From contig JACKBR010000013.1 in NCBI GenBank assembly GCA_020634495.1, positions 1 to 64,000 of the forward strand: a stretch of DNA of 64,000 nucleotides, given 5' to 3'. The notes beneath the pieces are model-generated. The model was not told the origin of the DNA. It searched no databases and saw nothing but the letters and a program-made list of their open reading frames with translations. The DNA comes from Ardenticatenaceae bacterium. Its GTDB lineage: Bacteria; Chloroflexota; Anaerolineae; Promineifilales; Promineifilaceae. The translations under genes were made by a program, and so were the position numbers. Below, in pieces: positions 17,053 to 25,362 of this stretch; within the stretch, counting starts at the first letter, position 1, and every line of letters starts with the position of its first letter.

Positions 17053-18144
17053 ATGTTAGATTTTCGCTTAGATGAAGAGCAGAGAATGCTCACCGACGCC
17101 ATTGGGCGGTATGCCAATGAGCGGATGCGCAAGGTGTTTCGGGATGCCGAGGAGGACGGCCGTATTCCCAATGAAGTAGTGCAGGCTGGCTGGGAGCTGG
17201 GCATTTTGCCCACCGGCTTGCCGGAAGCGTACGGCGGCTTTGGCGAGTACACGGCGCTAACAGGCGTCCTGGCCAGCGAGGAGTTGGCCTGGGGCGATCT
17301 GGCCATCGCCCTGAATGTGATGGTGCCCAACCTGGTGGCCATCCCGGTAATGCTGTGTGGCACCGAGGCCCAAAAAGAAGCGTACTTGCCCCAGTTTTGC
17401 GATGAGGCGATGCCCGCCATGACCGCTGCTCTCACCGAGCCAGTCGTGAAGTTTGATCCTTACCAGCTAAAGACAACGGCCGTTCGTGAGGGTGATGAGT
17501 ATGTGTTGAATGGGTCGAAAACGGCCGTGCCTCTGGCAGAAACGGCCGAGCTCATCCTGGTCTACGCCAACGAAGATGGCCAAACCCAGGCGTTCCTCGT
17601 CCCCACAAGTGCCGCTGGTTTAGCCATAGACAAGAAAGCCAAGCTCATGGGCATTAAAGGATTGCCCACCAGCCTGGTCACCTTGTCCGGCTGCCGCGTC
17701 CCGGCCGAAAACAAGCTGGGCGGCGCGGACGGCATCGATTTTGGCCTGATTTTGAATCATAGCCGGGTAGCGCTGGGGGCAGCGGCCGTTGGCGTCGCCC
17801 GAGCCGGTTACGAATACGCCCTGGATTATGCCAAGCAGCGCGTGCAGTTTGGCGAACCCATTGGCCACAAGCAAAGCATCGCCTTCATGCTGGCCGATAT
17901 GGCCACCGACATCGACGAAGCCCGCCTGCTGGTGTGGGAAGCCGCCTGGCAGATGGACCTGGGCAAAGACGTCACGCGGGATGTCACCCTCATGAAGCAG
18001 CGGGTGGATGCCATCGTGGTGCAGGTGGCTGACCGGGCGCTGCAAGTGTTGGGTGGCTACGGCTACATCCGTGAGTATCCGGTAGAGCTGTGGCTGCGCA
18101 ATGCCCGTGGCTTTGCCTCATTTGATGGACTGGCGATTGTTTAG
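17053..18144 (+). CDS. Acyl-CoA dehydrogenase, short form lacking the usual catalytic glutamate
   Basis: FAD-dependent oxidation of acyl-CoA to enoyl-CoA. 363 residues, slightly short. GGGAG ribosome site before ATG 17053. The N-terminal domain (LDEEQRMLTDAIGRYANERM), middle domain (TAALTEPVVKFDPYQLKTTA, then LNGSKT) and C-terminal domain (HSRVALGAAAVGVARAGYEY, LGGYGYIREYPVELWLRNAR) are in order. The extreme C terminus is FASFDGLAIV, where catalytic members have a Y/F-E-G motif and about 10 more residues. Aspartate in place of Glu suggests reduced or non-catalytic function. The next gene is a complete acyl-CoA dehydrogenase, so a hetero-oligomer is plausible, as in some actinobacterial FadE pairs. 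Confidence 0.85.
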   Translation: MLDFRLDEEQRMLTDAIGRYANERMRKVFRDAEEDGRIPNEVVQAGWELGILPTGLPEAYGGFGEYTALTGVLASEELAWGDLAIALNVMVPNLVAIPVMLCGTEAQKEAYLPQFCDEAMPAMTAALTEPVVKFDPYQLKTTAVREGDEYVLNGSKTAVPLAETAELILVYANEDGQTQAFLVPTSAAGLAIDKKAKLMGIKGLPTSLVTLSGCRVPAENKLGGADGIDFGLILNHSRVALGAAAVGVARAGYEYALDYAKQRVQFGEPIGHKQSIAFMLADMATDIDEARLLVWEAAWQMDLGKDVTRDVTLMKQRVDAIVVQVADRALQVLGGYGYIREYPVELWLRNARGFASFDGLAIV

Positions 18145-18206
18145 AGATTAGAGATTGGAGACTAGAGATTGCGCAATCTCCCATTCGCCAATCTCCAATC
18201 TCCGAA
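18142..18206. repeat. AGATTGGAG hairpin spacer repeat, copy 2
   Basis: Fills the gap between the two acyl-CoA dehydrogenase genes: AGAGATTAGAGATTGGAGAC facing CAATCTCC and CCAATCTCC. It explains a spurious N-terminal extension (from ATG 18155) of the next gene. Confidence 0.65.
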
Positions 18207-18220
18207 ACGGAGTAGACAAA

Positions 18221-19492
18221 ATGATTAGTTTCGAAATTCCTGAATCAATTGTAAACCAGGCGCAGATGACCAAGATGGTGGCAGAACAGGCGATGCGGCC
18301 GTATTCGCGTGAGCTGGATGAGCATGAGCATCAGCGGCCAGAAGCGTTTGTGAACATGACCTGGCCCTTTACCCAGCAGATGATGAAATCGTCACTGAAA
18401 AGTGTGGAAAAACGGCTGCATAGCAACGGCAATGGCAGCAATGGGCATTCTGCACCCAAAGGGCCAGATTTTTCCATTTTGGGCTTCATCATGATGGTGG
18501 AGCAGATGAGCTGGGGCGACGCCGGGCAGTACCTTTGCCTGCCGCACCCGATGCTGGGTGGTTCGGCTGTGCAGGCGGCGGGCACACCAGAGCAGCAAAT
18601 CCGCTTCCTCAAGAAGTTCACCGAAGGCGATCCCAAGTGGGGAGCGATGGCCATCACCGAGCCGGGGGCTGGTTCTGACAACAGTTCTATGCGGACAACG
18701 GCCGTACTCGACCCCGACACCAACGAATGGATTCTCAACGGCGAAAAAATCTTTATTACCAATGGCAAACTGGCCTTGGATGAGTCTGATGGCCTGTGTG
18801 TGGTTTGGGCCACCATCGACCCCACGGCCGGACGCGCTGGCATTAAATCCTTTGTGGTTGAAGGCAACACCCCCGGCGTTTCCATTGCCAAGCAGGAGCA
18901 TAAGCTGGGCATCCGCGCCAGCGACACGGTGGCTCTGCACTTCGATAACGTGCGGCTGCCATTTGACAACATGCTGGGCACATTAGACCCGCAGCAGCCC
19001 GCGGCCAACAAAGGGTTCAAGGGCGCGATGAAAACCTTCGACGCCTCACGCCCGGCCGTGGCGGCGTCTGCGATGGGCATTGCCCGCGCTGCGCTGGAGT
19101 TCACCCGTGAAAAGCTGGCGGAGGAAGGCATTGTGCCGGATTACACCAAACCGGCATATGCCCTGACAGCCATCGAGAAAGATCTGATGGAAATGGAAGT
19201 GCGGCACAAGGGTGCCTGGCTGCTTACTTTGCGGGCTGTGGGCATGATGGCTCATGGCGAAAGCAACCGCCTGGCGGCCAGCATGTGCAAATTCCGCGCC
19301 GGTGAGGCTGTCACCTGGATCACCCAAAAATCTGTCGAGCTGCTTGGCCCGATGGGCTACTCCCGCGAGTGGCTGGCCGAAAAGTGGATGCGCGACGCTA
19401 AAATCAACGACATCTACGAAGGCACGAAGCAGATCAATCAGTTGATTATTGCCCGCTCGATTTTGGGCTACTCGCGGCGGGAGTTGAAGTAA
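18221..19492 (+). CDS. Acyl-CoA dehydrogenase, complete catalytic subunit
   Basis: 423 residues from ATG 18221 (GGAG eight bases upstream). An earlier in-frame ATG at 18155 only translates the hairpin spacer. Features: N-terminal helical domain with a Gly/Asn/Ser linker (HSNGNGSNGHSAPKGPD, about residues 68-84), FAD/substrate segment MAITEPGAGSDNSSMRTTA, LNGEKIFITNG, and a C terminus with NDIYEGTKQINQLIIARSIL carrying the catalytic glutamate that the preceding gene lacks. Second gene of the beta-oxidation operon; its likely partner is the upstream dehydrogenase. Chain-length preference is not readable from the sequence. Confidence 0.9.
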   Translation: MISFEIPESIVNQAQMTKMVAEQAMRPYSRELDEHEHQRPEAFVNMTWPFTQQMMKSSLKSVEKRLHSNGNGSNGHSAPKGPDFSILGFIMMVEQMSWGDAGQYLCLPHPMLGGSAVQAAGTPEQQIRFLKKFTEGDPKWGAMAITEPGAGSDNSSMRTTAVLDPDTNEWILNGEKIFITNGKLALDESDGLCVVWATIDPTAGRAGIKSFVVEGNTPGVSIAKQEHKLGIRASDTVALHFDNVRLPFDNMLGTLDPQQPAANKGFKGAMKTFDASRPAVAASAMGIARAALEFTREKLAEEGIVPDYTKPAYALTAIEKDLMEMEVRHKGAWLLTLRAVGMMAHGESNRLAASMCKFRAGEAVTWITQKSVELLGPMGYSREWLAEKWMRDAKINDIYEGTKQINQLIIARSILGYSRRELK

Positions 19493-19530
19493 TCGGTAAA
19501 TGGTAATCGGTGAGCGGTGAATGGTGGTGG

Positions 19531-19626
19531 TTCGCCGAGACTGCCGGGGGCTGAAGCCCACCAGCTAGTTGTGGAAGCCGCTGCGAGGCTAAAAGCCCCG
19601 GTGGGGCTTCCATAGCTAGCCGGGCC
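19531..19626. repeat. GGCTGAAGCCC/AGCTAGCCGGG palindromic repeat, copy 1
   Basis: Contains TTCGCCGAG, GGGGGCTGAAGCCC, GGAAGCC facing GGGGCTTCC, and AGCTAGCCGGG, forming nested hairpins. A second copy in the other orientation is at 30223-30300 in the ABC permease spacer. It is in the 380-base gap between the dehydrogenase and fadN. Confidence 0.6.
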
Positions 19627-19696
19627 ATTTATGGCCTGGCGGGCTGGCGGTGGTACACTTGCCTGGACTGGTTACCAACCCACTGAATACCTGTTT

Positions 19697-19814
19697 TGTC
19701 ATTCTGAGTGAAACGAAGAATCCCTCTAAACTCCATTTGCTAAAATCCTTGAACGCGAGCAAGGTAAACACAGTGTCAAGGTTCCAGGGATGCTTCACTT
19801 TGTTCAGCATGACA
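19697..19814. repeat. TGTCATTCTGAG inverted-repeat element
   Basis: Left arm TGTCATTCTGAGTGAAACGA (19697 on) and right arm ending TTTGTTCAGCATGACA (19814) form an imperfect 29-bp inverted repeat around about 60 bases. It has no frame. It resembles the small palindromic elements common in environmental Chloroflexota and Bacteroidota contigs. Confidence 0.55.
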
Positions 19815-19871
19815 AGTTTCAAATGAAGGCAACCTCGTTTTATGAGCACATATTTTAGGAGAAGTTGACAC

Positions 19872-22256
19872 ATGACATATTCGATTCGAAAAGCGGCCGT
19901 TATCGGGGCCGGGACGATGGGTGGGGGGATTGCTGCCCATCTGGCCAACATCGGCATTCCGGTGGTGCTGCTAGACATGGTTCCGCCCAACCTGAGCGAA
20001 GCCGAGAAGAACAATCCCAAGGCGCGTAACAAAATTGTGCAAAGTTTGTACGACCGCATGGCCAAGGCTCGCCCGGCCAACCTGGCCCGTGCCGACCGGG
20101 GCGACCTCATCACCCTGGGCAATTTGGAAGATGATTTTGATCTGCTGGCGGACTGCGACTGGATTGTGGAAGTGATCATCGAGCAGCTTGCGCCCAAGCA
20201 GGCGTTGATGGAGCGCATCGAGGCGGTGCGCAAGCCGGGCAGCATTGTCAGCAGCAACACGTCTGGCATTCCGATTAATGAGATTGCGGACGGCCGTTCC
20301 GACGAATTCAAAGCCCATTTCCTCGGCACCCACTTCTTTAACCCGCCGCGCTACCTCAAACTGCTGGAAGTGATTCCCACGCCAGACACCGATTCGGCCG
20401 TGGTGGACTTTATGGTGGAATTTGGCAGCGATGTGCTGGGCAAAGGTGTGGTCGTTTGCAAAGACACGCCCAACTTCATCGCTAACCGCTTCATCGCCAT
20501 CGTGGGCTCGTATTTGGCGGAGTATGCGCTGGAAAATGGATACACCATTGCTGAGGTGGACGCCATCACTGGGCCGCTGGTGGGCCATCCCAAAACGGCC
20601 ACTTTCCGCCTGACGGATTTGGTGGGGCTGGACGTGATGATGCACGTCAACAGCAACCTCTATCCGGCCATCGCCCACGACCCGTACCGCGAAATTTTGA
20701 AAGGCCCCAAGAGCACGGCGCTGAACGCGAAGCTGGCGGCCAACAAATGGCTGGGCAACAAGAGCGGCCAGGGCTTTTACAAGCAGGTGCGCGTGGGCGG
20801 CAGTCGTGAATTCCACACGATTGACCCAGAGACGCTGGAATATTCCAATCCGCCGAGCGTGCGCTTTGACTCGGTAGGCGCAGTGCGCAAGATTGAAGAT
20901 TTGGGCGAGCGGCTGCGCAAGCTGCTCACCTTTGACGACCGCGCCGCCAATTTTGTGCGCGATACGACGTACTACATGCTGGCCTACGCGGGCTACGTGA
21001 CGCCCGAAATTGCCCACTCCATCGTGGATGTGGACAACGCCAACCGCTGGGGCTTTGCCCACGAAGCGGGGCCATTTGAGATTTGGGACATGCTGGGCGT
21101 GGCCGAAACCATCGAAAAGATGGAAGCGGTGGGTCTGACAGTGGCGGATTGGGTGAAGGAGATGGTGGCGGCTGGACATAGCAGTTTTTATGAAGACGGC
21201 CGTTTCTACGATTTCCAAACCAAACAGTACAGCCCCGTTCCCCTCGATGAGAAAAACATCACCGTGCTGGGGCTGCACGAGGCAAACAAAGAGTTGGCCC
21301 GCAACGACAGCGCCAGCCTGCTGGACATGGGCGACGGCGTGCTGCTGTTTGAGTTCCACGCCAAGATGAACGCCATTGACGACCAGATCATTGCCCTGGG
21401 GCACGAGGCGTTAGCCCGGCTGGACAGCGATTTTGACGCGCTGGTGATTGGCAACGATGCAGACAACTTCTGCGTGGGGGCCAATTTGTTTGCCGTGGGT
21501 GTGGCCGCCGCCAGCGGCATGTGGGACGACCTGAACAAGATGATTCGCGGCCTGCAATCGCTGACATTTGGCTTGCAGCACGCACCGAAGCCGGTGGTAA
21601 CGGCCGTTCGCGGCATGGCTCTCGGTGGTGGCGTGGAAATGGCTGTGGCTGGCTGGGAAAGCGTTGCGGCGCACGAAACGTACATGGGGCTGGTGGAAGT
21701 CGGCGTGGGTCTGATTCCAGCGGGTGGCGGCTGTAAAGAGCTGCTGCGGCGCAGGATTAACCCCGTCATGAAAACCGCCAATGCCGATGTTCTGCCCGTT
21801 TTGCAAGATGTGTTTACCCAGGTGGCCACCGCCAAAGTGGGCGAATCTGCCTGGCAGGCCAAAGAACTGGGCTACCTGCGCGACAGCGACATGATTGTGA
21901 TGAACGCCGAGCACGGGCTGGCGCAGGCCAAGGCGCGCGCTTTGCAGCTGGTAGAAATTGGAGCACGTCCGCCGGAAGCTGAGAAAATTTATGCGGCTGG
22001 GCGGGATGCACTGTACGCGCTGAAGCTGGGCGTGCAGGGCTTCGTCTGGGGCAACTACGCCAGCGAGCACGATGCGCTGATCAGCGGCAAGCTGGCCCAC
22101 GTGCTCACCGGCGGCGACCTGAGCACCGGCACCTGGGTGGATCCGTGGTACATCCTCGATTTAGAGCGGGAAGCGTTCCTCTCGCTGCTGGGTGAAGAGA
22201 AAACCCGCGAGCGCATGACGCATATGCTGACGACTGGTAAACCACTACGCAACTAA
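19872..22256 (+). CDS. fadN: 3-hydroxyacyl-CoA dehydrogenase/enoyl-CoA hydratase (FadN type)
   Basis: Bifunctional beta-oxidation enzyme doing hydration and NAD-dependent oxidation. 794 residues; GGAGA ribosome site before ATG 19872. The order is FadN/YusL-like rather than FadB-like: the dehydrogenase domain comes first (Rossmann GAGTMGGGIAAHLANIG near residues 12-28, SSNTSGIPINEIA, GTHFFNPPRYLKLLEVIPT, DTPNFIANR), and the crotonase-like domain is C-terminal (FCVGANL, then VVTAVRGMALGGGVEMAVAG oxyanion region and GLIPAGGGCKELL near residues 540-630). All motifs are intact. It is followed by thiolase and preceded by two acyl-CoA dehydrogenases, giving a complete fatty-acid degradation set. Confidence 0.94.
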   Translation: MTYSIRKAAVIGAGTMGGGIAAHLANIGIPVVLLDMVPPNLSEAEKNNPKARNKIVQSLYDRMAKARPANLARADRGDLITLGNLEDDFDLLADCDWIVEVIIEQLAPKQALMERIEAVRKPGSIVSSNTSGIPINEIADGRSDEFKAHFLGTHFFNPPRYLKLLEVIPTPDTDSAVVDFMVEFGSDVLGKGVVVCKDTPNFIANRFIAIVGSYLAEYALENGYTIAEVDAITGPLVGHPKTATFRLTDLVGLDVMMHVNSNLYPAIAHDPYREILKGPKSTALNAKLAANKWLGNKSGQGFYKQVRVGGSREFHTIDPETLEYSNPPSVRFDSVGAVRKIEDLGERLRKLLTFDDRAANFVRDTTYYMLAYAGYVTPEIAHSIVDVDNANRWGFAHEAGPFEIWDMLGVAETIEKMEAVGLTVADWVKEMVAAGHSSFYEDGRFYDFQTKQYSPVPLDEKNITVLGLHEANKELARNDSASLLDMGDGVLLFEFHAKMNAIDDQIIALGHEALARLDSDFDALVIGNDADNFCVGANLFAVGVAAASGMWDDLNKMIRGLQSLTFGLQHAPKPVVTAVRGMALGGGVEMAVAGWESVAAHETYMGLVEVGVGLIPAGGGCKELLRRRINPVMKTANADVLPVLQDVFTQVATAKVGESAWQAKELGYLRDSDMIVMNAEHGLAQAKARALQLVEIGARPPEAEKIYAAGRDALYALKLGVQGFVWGNYASEHDALISGKLAHVLTGGDLSTGTWVDPWYILDLEREAFLSLLGEEKTRERMTHMLTTGKPLRN

Positions 22257-22258
22257 AA

Positions 22259-22330
22259 GGAGATTGGAGACTAGAGATTGGAGATTAAGAGTCAAAATCT
22301 CCAATAACCAATCTCCAGTCTCCTCCGAAG
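22259..22330. repeat. AGATTGGAG hairpin spacer repeat, copy 3
   Basis: GGAGATTGGAGACTAGAGAT faces CCAATAACCAATCTCCAGTC between fadN and thiolase. It should fold into a stem of about 25 bp in the operon mRNA just upstream of the thiolase ribosome site. Confidence 0.65.
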
Positions 22331-22340
22331 GAGAATTCTT

Positions 22341-23522
22341 ATGACACGAGAAGCAGTCATTGTAGCGGCCAGTCGTACGGCCGTAGGCAAAGGAAAACGA
22401 GGCACCACCCGCAACTGGCGATCTGATGAGATGGCAGCGGCGGTGGTGGCGGAAGTGCTGCGGCAGGCCGAAGCGCTCGATCCGCAAGAAGTTGATGACG
22501 TGATTATGGGCTGCGCCATGCCGGAAGGGGCGCAAGGGCTGAATTTTGCCCGCACCATTGCCCTGCGCGCCGGGTTGCGGTGGACGTGCCAGGCATGACG
22601 GTCAACCGCTTTTTGCTCCAGCGGTCTGCAAACGATCGCCCTGGCTGCCGAGCGCATCATTGCCAACAGGGCGGATGCGATTATTGCTGGCGGAGCGGAG
22701 ACGATGAGCCTGGTGCCGATGACCGGTTTCCGGGTGAATCCAAACCCGTACATGGTGGAAAACGCGCCAGAGGTGTACATGGGCATGGGCCTCACGGCCG
22801 AGCGGGTCGCAGACGAGTTTGAAGTGAGCCGCCAGGCGCAGGATGAGTTTGCTTTGCGCAGCCACCAGCGGGCGATGGCCGCCTACGAAAAAGAGCTGTT
22901 TAAGGGCGAAATCTTGCCGGTTGAGATTGAAGAAGTGACGCCGGGGCCAGATGGGCCTCAGCGGCAAACCATCATTTTTGACCGGGATGAGCACATTCGC
23001 CCAGAGACGACGCTGGAGGGGCTGGCCAAGCTGCGCCCGGTGTTTAAGCAGGGCGGCAGCGTCACCGCTGGCAACGCCTCGCCGTTGAGCGATGGGGCAG
23101 CGGCCGTTTTGGTGATGGAACGCAGCAAAGCCGAAGCGTTGGGGCTGAAGCCGCTGGTGCGGTTTGTCGGTTTCAATGTGGGTGGGGTGCGCCCGGAAAT
23201 TATGGGTGTGGGGCCAATTACGGCCGTACCGCGCCTGCTCAAGCGCACCGGCATGGCCCTGAGCGACATCGACCTGATTGAGCTGAACGAGGCGTTTGCG
23301 GCGCAAGCGGTGGCCGTCATTCGTGAGTTGGGGCTGAATGAGGAAATCACCAACGTGAACGGCGGCGCGATTGCTTTGGGGCATCCGCTGGGCTGCACCG
23401 GGGCCAAGCTGACGGTGCAAATCATCAACGAGATGAAGCGGCGCGGCAACCAGTTTGGCATGGTGACGATGTGCATTGGCGGCGGCATGGGCGCTGCGGG
23501 CATTTTTGAGAATTTGAATTAA
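22341..23522 (+). pseudogene. fadA: Acetyl-CoA acyltransferase (thiolase) with two compensating indels at the active site
   Basis: Cleaves 3-ketoacyl-CoA with CoA, last step of beta-oxidation. Reads from ATG 22341 (AAGGAGA site): EAVIVAASRTAVGKGKRG and ARTIALRAGL, then the frame breaks near 22577 (TTGCGG; one extra C gives [13 protein letters not shown]), and after TTTTTGCTCC near 22607 (one T too many) returns to frame with [19 protein letters not shown]. The hidden stretch would contain the nucleophilic cysteine (RFCSSG). The C-terminal half is intact: [28 protein letters not shown], and the second catalytic cysteine in MCIGGGMG. About 393 residues when corrected. Two one-base errors within 35 bases of an otherwise perfect gene suggest either assembly error or a very recent lesion. 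Confidence 0.85.
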
Positions 23523-23524
23523 AT

Positions 23525-23627
23525 ACCTATCCGAATATTAGCCACAGAGTGCACAGAGGTTTTTGAGTTTAGGTGCAAAGCCTCTGAATTCTCTTTTTCC
23601 TCTGTGGCTTTTTGGATAGATTCTAAG
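23525..23627. repeat. CACAGAGG palindromic intergenic repeat, copy 2
   Basis: Starts ACCTATCCGAATATTAGCCA, continues CAGAGTGCACAGAGG, and ends TTTTTCCTCTGTGGC then GGATAGATTCTAA. It is the reverse-complement counterpart of the 777-869 copy and closes the beta-oxidation operon, where it could act as a terminator. Confidence 0.7.
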
Positions 23628-23679
23628 TACAAAAAGATTGGCTCAATTTTTGAAAATTGGACCAATCTCATTTTATGAG

Positions 23680-23738
23680 GAGTGAGCATCCTCAGATGCG
23701 AGCGGAGTGTATCCCGTCGCAACTGGGGATGCTCACTC
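23680..23738. other. Long imperfect hairpin, possible structured RNA or repeat
   Basis: GAGTGAGCATCC at 23680-23691 pairs with GGATGCTCACTC at 23727-23738, and an inner pair TGCGA/TCGCA extends the stem. It lies in a 390-base spacer, 175 bases before the aminotransferase gene. No known riboswitch core was recognised; it may be another spread repeat. Confidence 0.4.
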
Positions 23739-23913
23739 TGCTTTGGCTGGTTCTGGCAGATTAAACTAACCCGGCGAATTGTTGCAGGAACGGCCGTTTG
23801 TGCTAAAAAAGGCCTTACCCACACCCGCTAAAATCGACCTCTTTCGGCTCCAGTCTGGCACCAGTTCGGTGCCTGTTTTTTATGGAAATAATTTGTATAA
23901 CGGAGCATAGACG

Positions 23914-25161
23914 ATGAACCTTTTGCAGTCCCTACAGGAAGAATACAAAACTGTCCAGGCAATGAATTTGAATTTAAATATGCAGCGCGGCCAGCCGTCT
24001 GACGCTGATTTTGATCTATCCAATCCGATGCTGAATATTTTGACCGAAGAAGATTTGGTGACGCCCAGCGGCATTGCCCTGCGCAACTATCCAGGCGGGC
24101 AGGCGGGTTTGCCGGAGGCGCGGGCGTTGTTTGCTACTATCTTGGGCGTGCAGCCGGACGAAATGATTGTGGGCAACAACGCCAGCCTGAAGTTGATGAG
24201 CAATACGCTGATGTGGGCCTTGCTGCGTGGATTGAAAGGAAGTGAACGGCCGTGGGCCAACCAATCTCCCAAAATGATTGTGACTGTGCCGGGCTATGAT
24301 CGCCATTTTGCGCTGCTGGATGCCCTCGGTTTTGAATTGGTGAGCGTGGCCATCACTCCGGACGGCCCGGACATGGACGCCGTGGAGAAATTGGCTGCTT
24401 CTGATCCCGCCGTCAAGGGGATCATGTTTGTGCCTACCTACAGCAATCCTACGGGCGACACCGTTTCTGATGAGACTGTGCGACGATTGGCTGGCATGGA
24501 AACGGCCGTACCTGACTTCACCATTTTTGCCGACGATGCTTACCGCATTCATCATCTCACCGATGAACCTGCCGAGCCGCTCAATTTGCTGCGGGCCTGC
24601 GAGTCGGCTGGCAACCCAGACCGGGTTTATCTGTTTGGCTCCACTTCCAAAATCACTTTTGCCGGGGCGGGAATTGGTTTTATGGCCAGCAGCAAGGCCA
24701 ATGTGGCCTATCTGAACAAGCTCACCGGCTTCCAGTCGATTGGCCCCAACAAAATTGAGCAGTATCGCCACGTCAAGTTCATCAACAGCTATCCTGGCGG
24801 ATTGGCCGGGCTGATGCGCGATCACGCTGCCAATTTGCGCCCCAAGTTTGAGGCGGTTCAGGGTGTGCTGAGCCGGGAATTGAGAAACGGCCGTTATGCT
24901 ACCTGGACCAATCCCCAAGGCGGTTACTTTGTCAGTTTAGACACCGTTTGCCCGGTAGCCGACCGAGTGGTAGAGCTGGCCAAAGGGGCAGGCGTAGCCC
25001 TGACGCCCGCAGGCGCTACCTACCCACACGAGCAAGACCCTCACAACAGCAATATCCGCCTGTCGCCCAGCCGTCCGCCCGTGGCGGAAGTGGCCCAGGC
25101 GATGGAAGTGGTGGCGCTTTGTATAAAGATTGCTACGCTGGAGTATGATGCGCCGGGGTAG
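23914..25161 (+). CDS. Aspartate aminotransferase, group Ic (PF12897-like)
   Basis: PLP-dependent transaminase of the small fold-type I subgroup seen in actinobacterial AspT and Chloroflexota. 415 residues. The N-terminal NLNMQRGQPSDADFDLSNPM and LRNYPGGQAGLPEARALFA are characteristic of this group. Cofactor residues: VPTYSNPTGD for the phosphate-pyridine segment, FADDAYRIHH with the aspartate contacting the pyridine nitrogen, and FGSTSKITFAGAG with the Schiff-base lysine near residue 252. Likely interconverts aspartate and oxaloacetate with 2-oxoglutarate; other acceptors are possible. The gene stands alone between repeat-filled spacers. Confidence 0.9.
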   Translation: MNLLQSLQEEYKTVQAMNLNLNMQRGQPSDADFDLSNPMLNILTEEDLVTPSGIALRNYPGGQAGLPEARALFATILGVQPDEMIVGNNASLKLMSNTLMWALLRGLKGSERPWANQSPKMIVTVPGYDRHFALLDALGFELVSVAITPDGPDMDAVEKLAASDPAVKGIMFVPTYSNPTGDTVSDETVRRLAGMETAVPDFTIFADDAYRIHHLTDEPAEPLNLLRACESAGNPDRVYLFGSTSKITFAGAGIGFMASSKANVAYLNKLTGFQSIGPNKIEQYRHVKFINSYPGGLAGLMRDHAANLRPKFEAVQGVLSRELRNGRYATWTNPQGGYFVSLDTVCPVADRVVELAKGAGVALTPAGATYPHEQDPHNSNIRLSPSRPPVAEVAQAMEVVALCIKIATLEYDAPG

Positions 25162-25164
25162 AAC

Positions 25165-25280
25165 GTTTGCGAGTTTGCGAGTTTGCAAGTTTGCAAGTTT
25201 GCAAGTTTGCAAGTGGGCGAGTTTGCGAGTAGGCGAGTAGGCGGGTCATGTTTATTCTTTGTCGCCACTCGCCACTCGCC
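25165..25280. repeat. GCGAGTTTGCAAGT tandem repeat, copy 1
   Basis: Tandem short units of G(C/C A)GAGT(T/G)TGC and CAAGTTTG type run from 25168 to 25245, followed by CGCCACTCGCCACTCGCCAC facing them. A second array is at 49262-49376. The units are 7-8 bases with no unique spacers, so this is simple-sequence DNA and not a CRISPR. It may form a hairpin after the aminotransferase gene. Confidence 0.6.
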
Positions 25281-25362
25281 ACTCGTACCAAAATAGTAAA
25301 AAACTCCTACTCCCCAGCTTATTGCTAGACATAAAGCGAGAATCGTTTACAATGGACACTTG

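Noticed and set aside
18155..18220. Upstream start for the second acyl-CoA dehydrogenase
   Set aside because: The 22 extra residues come from the AGATTGGAG hairpin spacer; ATG 18221 has a proper ribosome site.
19971..21404. Long antisense open frames opposite fadN and other GC-rich genes
   Set aside because: His/Gln/Arg-rich translations without family features and exactly opposite well-identified genes: frame shadows.
25165..25280. Possible CRISPR array (also 49262-49437)
   Set aside because: Units are only 7-9 bases, contiguous, without unique spacers of constant length, and no cas genes are nearby. It is simple-sequence DNA.
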